64,000 bases of DNA from Mycobacterium saskatchewanense (GTDB lineage: Bacteria > Actinomycetota > Actinomycetes > Mycobacteriales > Mycobacteriaceae), in contig NZ_AP022573.1 of the NCBI RefSeq assembly GCF_010729105.1, positions 5,208,001 through 5,272,000 of the forward strand, written 5' to 3'. Under the pieces are notes generated by a model that did not search any database, had not been told where the DNA came from, and was given only the letters and a program-made list of their open reading frames with translations. The position numbers were made by a program, and so were the translations under genes. Below, one piece after another: positions 1 to 9,314 of this stretch. The number at the start of each line of letters is the position of its first letter. The first letter of the stretch is position 1.

Positions 1-1667
1 CGATCAGCGACCCGGGCGCCGCGGACGCCTACTCGTTCGCGGGATACCAGCGCATCGCGGCGCTCGCCGGCGAGTTGACCGCGCTGCGTGGCCACCTCGC
101 CCATTCGCTGCCCGACCTGGTCGCTGAGGTGCGCCGCGTGCTGGGCGTCGACTGCGAGGCCCGGGCCGCGGCCGGCGTCGACGCCGGATGGAGCGGCGCC
201 GAGCACCTCGACGCGTTCGCCGACGTCGTGGCCGGGTACGCCGAGCGGGCGGGTGCCGGTGGGACCGATGCCTCGGTGGCCGCCCTGCTGGCCTACCTCG
301 ACGCCGCGGAGACCGTCGAGAATGGCTTGCCTCCCGCGCCGGCGGCCGTGGCACGCGACCGGGTCCAGGTACTCACCGTGCACTCGGCGAAGGGCCTGGA
401 GTGGCAGGTGGTGGCGGTCGCGCACTTGTCGGGAGGCGTTTTCCCGTCCACGGCGTCGCGCAGCAGCTGGCTCACCGATCCCGGCGAGCTGCCGCCGTTG
501 TTGCGCGGCGACCGCGCCTCGGCGGGGGCACTCGGGATTCCGGTATTGGACACTTCCTCGGTGACGAATCGAAAGCAGTTGTCGGACACGATCTCCGAGC
601 ACCGCCGCCAGCTGGACCAGCGCCGTGTCGACGAGGAACGCCGACTGCTCTACGTGGCCGCCACCCGGGCCGAAGACACCCTGCTGGTGTCCGGCCACCA
701 TTGGGGTGGCACCGGGGCCAAGCCGCGCGGCCCGTCGGACTTCCTGTGCGAGCTCAAGGACGTCATCGACCAGTCGGCTGCGGACGGCGAGGCGTGCGGA
801 GTGGTCGAGCAATGGGCGCCTGCGCCTGCGGATGCGGAGCCGAACCCGCTGCGGGACAACGTGATCGAGGCGGTCTGGCCGGCAGATCCGTTGGCTGCGC
901 GTCGCGGTGCCGTCGAGCGTGGCGCGGCGCTGGTGGCCCAGGCGATGTCGGTCGGCGACACCGGGCCGGGGGAGGACGTCGACGGCTGGGCCGCCGACGT
1001 CGACGCGCTGCTGGCGGAGCGGGCACGGTCCGCCGCGCCGCCCGTGCACAGCCTGCCCGGGCAGGTGTCGGTCAGCGGTCTGGTCGACCTGGCCCGCGAC
1101 CCCGCGGCCGCCACGCAACGGTTGTTGTACCGGCTGCCGACACGTCCCGACCCGCACGCACAGTTGGGCAGTGCTTTCCACGCCTGGGTGCAACAGTTCT
1201 ATGGCGCCGAGTGGCTGTTCGACCTCGGAGATCTCCCGGGCGCAGCAGACTCCGAGGTCGGCGAGCCGACGGAACTGGCGGCGTTGCAGGCGGCATTCAC
1301 CGAATCGCCCTGGGCGGCAAGGACTCCGACCGCGGTCGAAGTGCCGTTCGAGATGCCGATCGGCGATCGCGTGGTGCGCGGCCGCATCGACGCCGTGTTC
1401 GCCGACCCCGACGGGGGCTTCACCGTGGTGGACTGGAAAACCGGCGAGCCCCCGCGCGGAGCCGAAGCCCTGCGGCACGCCGCCGTCCAGCTCGCCGTCT
1501 ACCGCATGGCGTGGGCCGCGTTGTCCGCGATCCCCGAGTCGGCGGTGCGCACCGCCTTCTATTACGTGCGAACCCGCACGACGGTCGCCCCCGATGCGCT
1601 GCCGGGTCAAGCGGAACTGGCCGAGCTCCTGGCGGACCCGGCCGGTAACCGGCCCGCCGAGGTGTGA
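1..1667 (+). CDS. adnB: AdnB, helicase-nuclease subunit (5' truncated by window)
   Basis: C-terminal part of the AdnB subunit of the mycobacterial AdnAB helicase-nuclease, which resects DNA double-strand breaks. The reading frame is already open at base 3, so the gene starts outside the window. Visible are late UvrD-family helicase motifs (VLTVHSAKGLEW, then [15 protein letters not shown]) and a C-terminal RecB-like nuclease: LGSAFHAWVQQFY, GRIDAVF, the catalytic VVDWKTG and QLAVYRMAW. AdnA and AdnB are both helicase-nuclease fusions; I call AdnB because the next gene is the Rv3200c-type channel, which follows Rv3201c in M. tuberculosis. Confidence 0.9.
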   Translation, partial: ISDPGAADAYSFAGYQRIAALAGELTALRGHLAHSLPDLVAEVRRVLGVDCEARAAAGVDAGWSGAEHLDAFADVVAGYAERAGAGGTDASVAALLAYLDAAETVENGLPPAPAAVARDRVQVLTVHSAKGLEWQVVAVAHLSGGVFPSTASRSSWLTDPGELPPLLRGDRASAGALGIPVLDTSSVTNRKQLSDTISEHRRQLDQRRVDEERRLLYVAATRAEDTLLVSGHHWGGTGAKPRGPSDFLCELKDVIDQSAADGEACGVVEQWAPAPADAEPNPLRDNVIEAVWPADPLAARRGAVERGAALVAQAMSVGDTGPGEDVDGWAADVDALLAERARSAAPPVHSLPGQVSVSGLVDLARDPAAATQRLLYRLPTRPDPHAQLGSAFHAWVQQFYGAEWLFDLGDLPGAADSEVGEPTELAALQAAFTESPWAARTPTAVEVPFEMPIGDRVVRGRIDAVFADPDGGFTVVDWKTGEPPRGAEALRHAAVQLAVYRMAWAALSAIPESAVRTAFYYVRTRTTVAPDALPGQAELAELLADPAGNRPAEV

Positions 1668-1760
1668 CTCTGCCGCCCAGCTGCTGCCGGGCCCGCGAGC
1701 GTGGTTACATATGACACGTGCGTGTCTCCGCCACTGCGGTTAAGCCGATGACGGGCCGAC

Positions 1761-2831
1761 GTGGGCAACGGTAGGTCGCGCAAACTCGCGGGGCTGAATG
1801 AAACGCTGGCCGCCCAGCCCGGCCACCAGCTGGTCGGCGTCGTGCGCATCCCGGAAGAGCACGCCAGTCCGTTTCGCGTCATCGCTCGCCGGGTGGCCAT
1901 CGCCTTGGTGGTGTTGTTCGCCGCCGCGGTCATCGTCTACCTGGATCGCAACGGTTATCGCGACGTTCGGGGCGAGCGGCTGACCTTCCTCGATTGCGTG
2001 TATTTCGCGGCGGTGTCGTTGTCGACGACTGGCTACGGCGACATCACTCCCTACACTGAAACCGCGCGCCTGACGCACACGGTGATCTTCACGCCGCTGC
2101 GGATCGCGTTCCTGGCCGTGCTGGTCGGCACGACGCTCGAGGTGCTCTCGGAGCGGTCCCGGCAGGCGTGGAAGATTCAGCGTTGGAGGAGCAGAGTGCG
2201 CAACCACACGATCGTGATTGGCTATGGCACCAAGGGAAAGACGGCGGTCGCCGCCATCCTTGGTGACGAGGCCGCTCAGGGCGAGATCGTCGTCGTCGAC
2301 ACGGACCGGACCGCCCTAGAGAACGCGGCCGCCGCGGGGCTGGTCACCGTCCACGGTGATGCCACCAAGTTCGACGTGCTCCGGCTGGCGGGGGCGCAGC
2401 ACGCGGCGTCGATCATCGTCGCCACGAACCGCGACGACACCGCGGTGCTGGTGACGTTGACGGCGCGGGAGATCTCGCCCAAGGCCAAGATCGTGGCATC
2501 GATCCGGGAGGCCGAGAACCAGCACCTGCTGCAGCAGTCGGGTGCGGACTCGGTGGTGGTCTCTTCCGAGACGGCCGGCCGGCTGCTCGGCCTGGCCACC
2601 ACCACGCCCAGCGTCGTCGAGATGATCGAGGACCTGCTGACCCCCGACTTCGGGCTGGCCATCGCCGAGCGGGAGGTGGAGCAGGCCGAGATCGGTGGCT
2701 CCCCTCGGCATCTGCGTGACATCGTGCTCGGCGTGGTCCGCGACGGTCACCTGCTGCGCATCGGCGCGCCGGAGGTGGATGCCATCGAGCCGACCGACCG
2801 GCTGCTGTACATCAAGACGGCGGGGCACTAG
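1761..2831 (+). CDS. TrkA-N/RCK potassium channel protein (Rv3200c-like)
   Basis: Membrane ion channel of the two-TM plus RCK type, 356 residues from the GTG at 1761. It shows an N-terminal membrane segment (about residues 36-57), the pore helix and selectivity filter TTGYGD, a second membrane segment, then a cytoplasmic NAD-binding TrkA-N domain starting HTIVIGYGTKG with the acidic strand end VVVDTD, and a C-terminal RCK-C region. The filter TGYGD is the potassium signature. It sits between adnB and nudC as in M. tuberculosis. Regulation by ligand binding to the RCK domain is family knowledge, not seen here. Confidence 0.88.
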   Translation: MGNGRSRKLAGLNETLAAQPGHQLVGVVRIPEEHASPFRVIARRVAIALVVLFAAAVIVYLDRNGYRDVRGERLTFLDCVYFAAVSLSTTGYGDITPYTETARLTHTVIFTPLRIAFLAVLVGTTLEVLSERSRQAWKIQRWRSRVRNHTIVIGYGTKGKTAVAAILGDEAAQGEIVVVDTDRTALENAAAAGLVTVHGDATKFDVLRLAGAQHAASIIVATNRDDTAVLVTLTAREISPKAKIVASIREAENQHLLQQSGADSVVVSSETAGRLLGLATTTPSVVEMIEDLLTPDFGLAIAEREVEQAEIGGSPRHLRDIVLGVVRDGHLLRIGAPEVDAIEPTDRLLYIKTAGH

Positions 2832-2970
2832 TGGCGATCGCAAGCCCGGCGGTGCCGGGCGCGGCGGGTCGGCACGGGTCGGTTTCAGTGGCGATCGCAA
2901 GCGCGGCGGTGCCGGGCGCGGCGGGTCGGCACGGGTCGGTTTCAGTGGCGATCGCAAGCGCGGCGGAGCA
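2831..2970 (+). repeat. 57-bp tandem repeat, 2.4 copies, MIRU-like
   Basis: Units begin at 2831, 2888 and 2945, each with GTGGCGATCGCAAGC, an exact period of 57 bp; the third is cut after about 26 bp. The first copy overlaps the stop codon of the channel gene and the last ends ten bases before the nudC start. This placement between two same-strand genes and the unit length fit mycobacterial MIRU minisatellites. The period is a multiple of three, so the nudC frame stays open through the whole array. Confidence 0.85.
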
Positions 2971-2979
2971 AGGCTGACC

Positions 2980-3903
2980 GTGGACTTTCAGCTCCGCGAG
3001 ATTCCATTGCTGTCGCGCGTCGGTGCGGACAGGGCCGACCAACTGCGCACCGACGTCGACGCGGCCACCGCCGGCTGGGCGGAGGCCGCGCTGCTGCGGG
3101 TGGATTCGCGCAACCAGGTACTCGTCGCCGACGGCCGCGTGGTGCTCGGCTCGGCGGCCAGCCTCGCCGACAAGCCGCCGCCGGATGCGGTGTTCCTCGG
3201 CCGCATCGAGGACGGGCGGCACGTGTGGGCCGTCCGGGGGGCGCTACAGGCGCCGGAGGATCCGAGCGTGCAGGCCGAGGTGGTCAACCTCCGGAGCCTT
3301 GGCCCGATCTTCGACGACACCAGCAGCCAGCTGGTGTCGTCGGCGATCGCGCTGCTGAACTGGCACGACAGGGCGCGGTTCAGCTCGGTGGACGGCTCAC
3401 CCACCAGGCCCGCCCGGGCGGGCTGGTCGCGGGTCAACCCGGTCACCGGCCACGAGGAGTTTCCGCGGATCGACCCGGCGGTGATCTGCCTGGTGCACGA
3501 CGGCGGCGACCGCGCGGTCCTGGCCCGCCAGGCGGTGTGGCCCGAGCGAATGTTCTCTCTGCTGGCCGGCTTCGTCGAGGCCGGCGAGTCGTTCGAGGTC
3601 TGCGTCGCCCGGGAGATCCGCGAGGAAATCGGCCTGACCGTCCATGACGTCCGCTACCTGGGCAGCCAACCGTGGCCGTTCCCGCGCTCGCTCATGGTCG
3701 GTTTCCACGCCGTCGGCGACCCGGCCGAGGACTTCTCGTTCAACGACGGGGAGATCGCCGAGGCGCACTGGTTCACGCGCGACGAGGTGCGCGCCGCGCT
3801 GGCGGCCGGGGATTGGAGCAGCTCGTCAGAGTCGAAATTGCTGTTACCGGGGTCCATTTCGATTGCGCGGGTGATCATCGAATCATGGGCCGCGGCCGGC
3901 TGA
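2980..3903 (+). CDS. nudC: NADH pyrophosphatase NudC
   Basis: Nudix hydrolase that cleaves NAD(H) to NMN(H) and AMP; in mycobacteria it is linked to isoniazid/ethionamide adduct breakdown. The protein has 307 residues from the GTG at 2980, reading VDFQLREIPLLSRVGADRAD, which matches the mycobacterial NudC N-terminus. The Nudix box runs from GFVEAGE to REIREEIGL, and the NADH-specific motif SQPWPFPRSLM follows it. The expected zinc-finger cysteines of E. coli NudC are not apparent, as in other mycobacterial members. The start is placed after the 57-bp repeats because only CTG and GTG codons occur in frame there. Confidence 0.93.
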   Translation: MDFQLREIPLLSRVGADRADQLRTDVDAATAGWAEAALLRVDSRNQVLVADGRVVLGSAASLADKPPPDAVFLGRIEDGRHVWAVRGALQAPEDPSVQAEVVNLRSLGPIFDDTSSQLVSSAIALLNWHDRARFSSVDGSPTRPARAGWSRVNPVTGHEEFPRIDPAVICLVHDGGDRAVLARQAVWPERMFSLLAGFVEAGESFEVCVAREIREEIGLTVHDVRYLGSQPWPFPRSLMVGFHAVGDPAEDFSFNDGEIAEAHWFTRDEVRAALAAGDWSSSSESKLLLPGSISIARVIIESWAAAG

Positions 3904-3907
3904 GGCG

Positions 3908-4564
3908 CTAGCTGACGCGGTCGGTGACCATCCGCAGGATGGTGTTGGCGATCTGGTCCGCCGATTGCAGTCCCACCACGCCCACGGAGACCATGACCGC
4001 CGACTTGGTGCGATACAGATGGGTCCATTGGTCGGCGGTGATCCGCAGGGTCGAGGGATCCGGCTTGTCCAGGTTGAACTGGTAGTTCGGGTCGTGCAGG
4101 TTGCTGCAAGCCTGCACGGCTGTTTCCAGCTGATGGAAGGCGCCGAGCGCCGCGTCAGTGTTCGGATAGCGGCCGACCGCCTGCGTGACCCCGTTGATCA
4201 TCGAGTTGCCGCCCGGCTCGATGTCGTCGGTGACGCCGTGATAGCCCGCACTGCGGAACTCCGACCAGCCGCTACCGAAGGTGATGTCGTTGTGGCCGAC
4301 CGCCCGGCACGGTCCCGGTGCGTTCGCGTCCGCGGGCGGCGGCTTGTGCAGGTCCGCCTCGGAGTGTGGCGAGAGACTGTCCGCGTCGGCGATGCGCCGC
4401 ACGTCCTGGACGCTGACGATCATGTCGTCGACCCCCGGCGTCTTGCTCGGCGCGGCCGGAGTGCTCGAATGCGAGCAGGCCGCCAGCAGCGTCACCGCAC
4501 AGCACAGACCTCCGGCCCGCCGGATCACGCCATTGCGGCCCCGGGGCGGCCGACGCCATGCCAT
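3908..4564 (-). CDS. Lipoprotein with PknH-like sensor domain
   Basis: Predicted exported lipoprotein of 218 residues. The N-terminus is basic (RRPPRGRN), then a hydrophobic stretch ends in a lipobox LLAACS, so the acylated Cys is about residue 30. The rest resembles the extracellular PknH-like sensor domain common in mycobacterial Lpp proteins, including paired cysteines (GPCRAVGH and QACSNLH) expected to form a disulfide. It lies on the opposite strand between nudC and mrx1, where M. tuberculosis has no gene, so it is an addition to a conserved block. Ligand unknown. Confidence 0.78.
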   Translation of the reverse strand: MAWRRPPRGRNGVIRRAGGLCCAVTLLAACSHSSTPAAPSKTPGVDDMIVSVQDVRRIADADSLSPHSEADLHKPPPADANAPGPCRAVGHNDITFGSGWSEFRSAGYHGVTDDIEPGGNSMINGVTQAVGRYPNTDAALGAFHQLETAVQACSNLHDPNYQFNLDKPDPSTLRITADQWTHLYRTKSAVMVSVGVVGLQSADQIANTILRMVTDRVS

Positions 4565-4654
4565 AGCCCGTATCGTAAGCCGTCAAGACGCGTTGCCGCA
4601 GAGTGAGTTTCGGGTCTCCGCATGTCGCGGGCGGCCAGGCCCTGTCCGCAACCG

Positions 4655-4906
4655 TCAGCCGACCTCCGCCAGCTTGGCCTTGACCTGCGCGAGGCTCGGA
4701 TTGGTCAGGGCGGACCCGTCGGCGAACTTCACCGTCGGCACCGTCCTGTTGCCCCCGTTGACCGAGCTGACGAAATTGGCTGCGTCCGCGTCGTGCTCGA
4801 TGTCCACTGTGTCGTAGGCGATGCCGTTGGACTTCAGAGCGGTCATGAGCCGGTGGCAGTACCCACACCAGGACGTCGTGTACACCGTGAGCGCAGCGTT
4901 GGTCAT
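4655..4906 (-). CDS. mrx1: Mycoredoxin-1, glutaredoxin-like
   Basis: Small cytoplasmic thiol oxidoreductase of 83 residues that reduces mycothiol mixed disulfides. The active site CGYC lies at residues 14-17 in TTSWCGYCHRL, and the cis-proline loop is TVPTVKF. Its length and place beside uvrD2 match Rv3198A of M. tuberculosis. Confidence 0.92.
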   Translation of the reverse strand: MTNAALTVYTTSWCGYCHRLMTALKSNGIAYDTVDIEHDADAANFVSSVNGGNRTVPTVKFADGSALTNPSLAQVKAKLAEVG

Positions 4907-5045
4907 GCCTCGTTAACGTAGTCCGTCGTCCCCGCATTCCACGCAGGGGCGCAGCCCGCACGGGGAACCGCGACGCGCCGACAACTCGCCGACGCGCGTC
5001 GGGCGGGGCGGCGGTTTGTCGGCGATCACTGCCAAGATGGACGCC

Positions 5046-7145
5046 ATGCCGATGGTCGCCGACCCCCTGACCTCCGGGCTGGACGACGAGCAGCGCGAGG
5101 CCGTGCTTGCCCCCCGCGGACCGGTCTGCGTGCTCGCCGGTGCGGGAACGGGCAAGACGCGCACGATCACGCACCGCATCGCTCAGCTCGTCGCTGGTGG
5201 TCACGTCGCCGCCGGGCAGGTGCTGGCGGTCACGTTCACCCAGCGCGCGGCCGGGGAGATGCGCAGTCGCCTGCGCGCCCTGGACGCCGGGGCGGGGGTC
5301 GGCGCGGTGCAGGCCTTGACCTTTCACGCTGCCGCCCACCGCCAGCTGCGGTATTTCTGGCCCAGGGTCGTCGGCGATACGGGTTGGCAACTGCTCGACA
5401 GCAAGTTCGCCGTGGTGGCCCGCGCGGCCAACCGCGTGAGGCTGAACGCGAGCACTGACGACGTGCGCGACCTCGCCGGCGAGATCGAGTGGGCCAAGGC
5501 GTCGCTGATCAGCCCCGAAGGGTACCCGGCCGCCGTCGCCGGCTCCGGCCGGGACGCTCCGCTGGACGCCGCGCAGATCGCCGGTGTCTACGCCGCGTAC
5601 GAGGCCCTTAAGGCGCGCGGCGACGGCGTCACCCTGCTGGACTTCGACGACCTGCTCCTGCACACCGCGGCGGCCATCGAGAACGACCCCGCCGTGGCCG
5701 AGGAGTTCCGCGACCGCTACCGCTGCTTCGTCGTCGACGAGTACCAGGATGTCACGCCGCTGCAGCAGCGGGTGCTGGCGGCGTGGCTGGGCGACCGGGA
5801 CGACCTGACCGTCGTCGGCGACGCCAACCAGACCATCTACTCGTTCACCGGGGCCTCGCCCCGCTTCCTGCTGGACTTCTCTCGCCGGTTTCCCGACGCG
5901 ACCGTGGTGCGGCTCGAGCGTGACTACCGATCCACGCCTCAGGTGGTGTCCCTGGCCAACCAGGTGATCGCCGCGGCCCGCGGCCGCGTCGCCGGCAGCA
6001 AGCTGCACCTGGTGGGGCAGCGCGAGCCGGGCCCGGCCCCGTCGTTTCACGAGCATCCCGACGAGGCCGCGGAGGCCGCCGCGGTCGCTTCGGCGATCTC
6101 CCGGCTGGTCGAGTCGGGCACCCCGGCCTCCGAGATCGCTGTGCTGTACCGGGTCAACGCGCAGTCGGAGGTCTACGAAGAGGCCCTGACCGAGGCGGGC
6201 ATCGCCTACCAGGTCCGCGGCGGCGAAGGGTTCTTCAACCGGCAGGAGATCAAGCAGGCGTTGCTGGCGCTGCGGCGTGCGGGCGAGCGGGGCTCCGAAC
6301 ACGGCGCGGACGCTCCCGTGCCCGAGGTCGTACGCGCCGTGCTGGAGCCGCTGGGGCTGACGGCGGAACCGCCCACCGGCACCCGGGCGCGGGACCGCTG
6401 GGAGGCGCTGACCGCGCTGGCCGCGCTGGTCGACGACGAGGTGGCGCAGCGCCCGCAGCTCGATCTCCCCGGGCTGCTGGCCGAACTCCGGGTGCGCGCC
6501 GACGCGCGGCACCCGCCCGTCGTCCAGGGCGTGACGCTGGCGTCGCTGCACGCGGCCAAGGGGCTCGAGTGGGACGCGGTGTTCCTGGTAGGGCTGGCCG
6601 ACGGCACGCTGCCGATCTCGCACGCGTTGGCGCACGGCCCCGACAGCGAGGCCGTCGAGGAGGAGCGTCGGCTGCTCTATGTCGGGATCACCCGCGCCCG
6701 AACGCATTTGACGCTGAGCTGGGCGCTGGCCAGAAACCCGGGCGGCCGGCAGGGCCGTAAACCGTCGCGCTTCCTCAACGGCATCGCGCCGCAGACGCGC
6801 CCCGACCCGGCCCCGGGTAAGTCCCGGCGCAACCGCGGTACCCCTAACCGCTGCCGGGTCTGCAACAAGGACCTGACCACGCCGGCGGCCGTCATGCTGC
6901 GCCGCTGCGAAACCTGTGCCGCCGACATCGACGAGGACCTCTTGCTGCGGCTCAAGGCGTGGCGGCTGGAGGTCGCCAAGGAGCAGAAGGTGCCGGCGTA
7001 TGTCGTCTTCACCGACAACACCCTGATCGCGATCGCCGAGCTGCTGCCCGCCGACGAGAAGGCGCTGGTCGCGATCCCCGGCATCGGCGCGCGCAAGCTC
7101 GAACAGTACGGGCCGGACGTGCTCCGGCTGGTCAGCGGACGCTGA
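5046..7145 (+). CDS. uvrD2: ATP-dependent DNA helicase UvrD2
   Basis: Superfamily 1 helicase, 699 residues. Walker A is GAGTGKT (residues 32-38), the DE box is VVDEYQD, and motifs [22 protein letters not shown] and [13 protein letters not shown] follow. A tetracysteine zinc module (CRVCNKD and RCETCAAD) links the motor to a C-terminal HRDC domain (residues about 620-699), the arrangement specific to UvrD2. ATGs exist at 5037, 5046 and 5052; 5046 gives MPMVADPL, which aligns with the M. tuberculosis start MSIASDPL. Confidence 0.94.
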   Translation: MPMVADPLTSGLDDEQREAVLAPRGPVCVLAGAGTGKTRTITHRIAQLVAGGHVAAGQVLAVTFTQRAAGEMRSRLRALDAGAGVGAVQALTFHAAAHRQLRYFWPRVVGDTGWQLLDSKFAVVARAANRVRLNASTDDVRDLAGEIEWAKASLISPEGYPAAVAGSGRDAPLDAAQIAGVYAAYEALKARGDGVTLLDFDDLLLHTAAAIENDPAVAEEFRDRYRCFVVDEYQDVTPLQQRVLAAWLGDRDDLTVVGDANQTIYSFTGASPRFLLDFSRRFPDATVVRLERDYRSTPQVVSLANQVIAAARGRVAGSKLHLVGQREPGPAPSFHEHPDEAAEAAAVASAISRLVESGTPASEIAVLYRVNAQSEVYEEALTEAGIAYQVRGGEGFFNRQEIKQALLALRRAGERGSEHGADAPVPEVVRAVLEPLGLTAEPPTGTRARDRWEALTALAALVDDEVAQRPQLDLPGLLAELRVRADARHPPVVQGVTLASLHAAKGLEWDAVFLVGLADGTLPISHALAHGPDSEAVEEERRLLYVGITRARTHLTLSWALARNPGGRQGRKPSRFLNGIAPQTRPDPAPGKSRRNRGTPNRCRVCNKDLTTPAAVMLRRCETCAADIDEDLLLRLKAWRLEVAKEQKVPAYVVFTDNTLIAIAELLPADEKALVAIPGIGARKLEQYGPDVLRLVSGR

Positions 7146-7254
7146 CGGGCGGCTCCTCGCCGCCGAGTGTGGGGCCTCTGGCGAATTCACCCGGGCGCGG
7201 CATCCACAGGGCCCACACTCGACGCCCGGCGGCAGGCTGAAACGCGCAGCTCGG

Positions 7255-7292
7255 AAAATCGGTTGTGACCACGGGTGCCCGCCGTCTACCCT
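7255..7292 (+). promoter_or_regulatory. Putative whiB7 promoter with AT-rich WhiB7 box
   Basis: AAAATC at 7255-7260 sits directly before a -35-like TTGTGA (7263-7268); 18 bp later is a -10-like TACCCT (7287-7292). An AT-rich tract just upstream of -35 is the known target of the WhiB7 AT-hook acting with the housekeeping sigma factor, so this fits positive autoregulation. Position is inferred; no transcription start is visible. Confidence 0.6.
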
Positions 7293-7323
7293 CAGGTCGG
7301 ACCGGCAGTCGCCAGGAGAGGGG

Positions 7324-7473
7324 GTGGCCACGATGATCAACGACGCGTTTGTTGCGGGCGTGGCCGGCGCGGTACTGACCGCGCCAGCTTCCCACGCCGC
7401 CGTGCCGGCGGCAGCGGTCAAGCACCGTTTCGCCGCCGCGACTGACGCGTCCGTGGATCGGGGCCACAGCTAG
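7324..7473 (+). CDS. whiB7 leader peptide (upstream ORF)
   Basis: A 49-codon open frame in the whiB7 leader, from GTG 7324 (or ATG 7333) to TAG 7471, beginning VATMINDAFVAGVAGAV. AGGAGA at 7314-7319 is a good ribosome binding site. Upstream ORFs in the whiB7/wblC leader are known to couple ribosome stalling to downstream expression. The peptide itself probably has no enzymatic role. Identity rests on position, RBS and the downstream hairpin. Confidence 0.6.
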   Translation: MATMINDAFVAGVAGAVLTAPASHAAVPAAAVKHRFAAATDASVDRGHS

Positions 7474-7500
7474 GCCCCACCCACAGCCCGGTTTCACCGA

Positions 7501-7536
7501 ATGGCCACGGACCCGAAGTCAAGGATCCGTGGCCAT
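7501..7536 (+). terminator. Leader hairpin, candidate whiB7 attenuator
   Basis: ATGGCCACGGA (7501-7511) and TCCGTGGCCAT (7526-7536) are perfect complements: an 11-bp stem with a 14-nt loop, 27 bases after the leader ORF stop and 71 bases before whiB7. No T-run follows, so it may work as a pause or antitermination-controlled structure rather than a classical intrinsic terminator. Confidence 0.6.
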
Positions 7537-7607
7537 CGCCTTCGGCAGCCTCCCTGGTCCGGATCACCGCAAAAGGTCACACCGATCAGGAAGCAGGTGA
7601 GCAACAC

Positions 7608-7868
7608 ATGCCGGCACCGACCGTTCGAAGACAGCCCCTGCCGTGTCACGCTGGCGACCCGGACCTGTGGTTCGCCGAAACCCCGGCCGACCTCGAGCGC
7701 GCCAAGGCACTGTGCGCGGGCTGCCCCGTCCGGCGTCAGTGCTTGGCCGCGGCCGTCGAGCGGGCCGAACCGTGGGGGGTGTGGGGCGGCGAGATCTTCG
7801 ACCGGGGAGCGGTTGTGGGTTTCAAGCGTCCGCGCGGGCGCCCTCGCAAGGATGGGGTAGCGGCCTAG
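7608..7868 (+). CDS. whiB7: Transcriptional regulator WhiB7
   Basis: Iron-sulfur regulator of intrinsic antibiotic resistance, 86 residues. The four cluster cysteines are C13, C36, C39 and C45, the turn is GVWGG (57-61), and the AT-hook RGRPRK lies at 76-81; this combination is diagnostic of WhiB7. A leader of more than 300 bases with promoter, upstream ORF and hairpin precedes it. Its stop codon overlaps that of the convergent ABC1 gene. Confidence 0.96.
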   Translation: MPAPTVRRQPLPCHAGDPDLWFAETPADLERAKALCAGCPVRRQCLAAAVERAEPWGVWGGEIFDRGAVVGFKRPRGRPRKDGVAA

Positions 7869-9193
7869 CCCACCGCGGTGTCGGGGTCGGCGAACCCGGG
7901 GATGAGCTGTTCCGACAGCTCCTTGATCGGCACGTGCGCATCGAGCTGACACAGGATCGCGGCAACCGACGAGATGACCCGCATCGGAATGGCGAGCTTC
8001 ACCGGCAGGTCCATCTGCCGCGCGGTCTTGATCTGCGAAACCGACCGGTCGATCTGACTGACCGTCATCTTCTGCAGCCACTTGCGGGTGTAGTGGAAGA
8101 CGTCGACCTCGATGGGCTCCACGTACTGGCGCAACATCTCGTCGATGTCGCGCACCGACACCTGCTGGCCCTTCTGGATGAAGCCGACCTTTTCCATCGT
8201 CGGCAGCAGCACGTCGTAGTCCTTGTCGCGGGCCGAGCGCATGATGATGCCCAATTCGATCGGGAAGCCGCCCGGCAGGGGCGCCACGGCGCCGAAGTCG
8301 ATGACGCCCATCCGCCCGTCGGGCAGCAGCATGAAGTTCCCCGGGTGGGCGTCCCCGTGCATCATGCCGACCCGGCGGGGCGCGTCGAAGGTGAGCTCGG
8401 TGAGCCGGGTGCCGATCAGGTCGCGCTGCTCGGGGGTGCCGTTGCGGATGATGTCCGCCATGTGGATGCCGTCGATCCACTCCTGGATGACCACCTTGGG
8501 CGCGCTGGCCACGATGCGCGGCACGACGAAGTGCGGGTGGTCGTCGTAGCCCTTGGCGAACGCGCGCTGGTTGTCGGCCTCGAGCCGATAGTCGAGTTCC
8601 ATCTCGGTGCGCTCGATCAGCTCGTCGACGACGCCCTGGACGTCGGCGCCCGGGGACAGCTGCTTGAGCACACCGACCATCCGCTGCATGGTCTTGAGGT
8701 CGGCGCGCAGCGCCTCGTCGGCGCCCGGATACTGGATCTTGACGGCCACGTCGCGGCCGTCGGACCACACCGCCTTGTGCACCTGGCCGATGCTGGCCGA
8801 GGCCACCGGCGTGTCGTCGAACGACGCGAACCGTTCGCGCCACTTGGTGCCCAGCTGCGCGTCGAGCACCCGGTGCACCCTGTTGGCGGGCAGCGGCGGC
8901 GCGTCCTTCTGCAGCTTGGTCAGCGCTTCGCGGTACGGCTCGCCGTACTCCTCGGGAATCGCGGCTTCCATCACCGACAGGGCCTGGCCCACCTTCATCG
9001 CCCCGCCCTTGAGCTCACCCAGAACGGTGAACAACTGGTTGGCGGCCCTCTCCAGCATCTCGGCCTGGACTTCGTCTCTCGACTTGCCCGTCAGCCGTTT
9101 ACCGAAGCCGAGGGCCGCCCGGCCGGCCATGCCGACCGGGATGCTGGCCAGCTTCGCGTTGCGCGCAGCACGGCCGCGTTTGATGTCTGCCAC
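7865..9193 (-). CDS. ABC1/AarF-family atypical kinase (Rv3197-like)
   Basis: Cytoplasmic ABC1 (UbiB-type) protein kinase-like protein of 442 residues. The family's KxGQ motif is seen as MKVGQALS, the alanine-rich nucleotide loop as ASASIGQVH, the Lys as VAVKIQYPG, the catalytic loop as HGDAHPGNF and the metal-binding DFG as VIDFGAV. The GTG at 9193 gives VADIKRGRAARNAKL, matching the M. tuberculosis start; an ATG five codons upstream is possible. In M. tuberculosis this gene belongs to the WhiB7-induced set. Substrate unknown. Confidence 0.9.
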   Translation of the reverse strand: MADIKRGRAARNAKLASIPVGMAGRAALGFGKRLTGKSRDEVQAEMLERAANQLFTVLGELKGGAMKVGQALSVMEAAIPEEYGEPYREALTKLQKDAPPLPANRVHRVLDAQLGTKWRERFASFDDTPVASASIGQVHKAVWSDGRDVAVKIQYPGADEALRADLKTMQRMVGVLKQLSPGADVQGVVDELIERTEMELDYRLEADNQRAFAKGYDDHPHFVVPRIVASAPKVVIQEWIDGIHMADIIRNGTPEQRDLIGTRLTELTFDAPRRVGMMHGDAHPGNFMLLPDGRMGVIDFGAVAPLPGGFPIELGIIMRSARDKDYDVLLPTMEKVGFIQKGQQVSVRDIDEMLRQYVEPIEVDVFHYTRKWLQKMTVSQIDRSVSQIKTARQMDLPVKLAIPMRVISSVAAILCQLDAHVPIKELSEQLIPGFADPDTAVG

Positions 9194-9314
9194 ACAACCA
9201 TCATCCATGACGGTCACCTGGCCGTGGTATTGATCTTCGCAACAGTCGAACCCGGCACCCGGTCGGGCCCCAACACACCGAATCGCGCACCGGAAGGGTG
9301 GTACCGACAAAGCC

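Noticed and set aside
4272..7421. A 1049-codon open frame on the minus strand across uvrD2
   Set aside because: It is antisense to a clearly recognised helicase; composition is Arg/Gly/Gln-rich with no family motif. Long antisense frames are common at this GC content.
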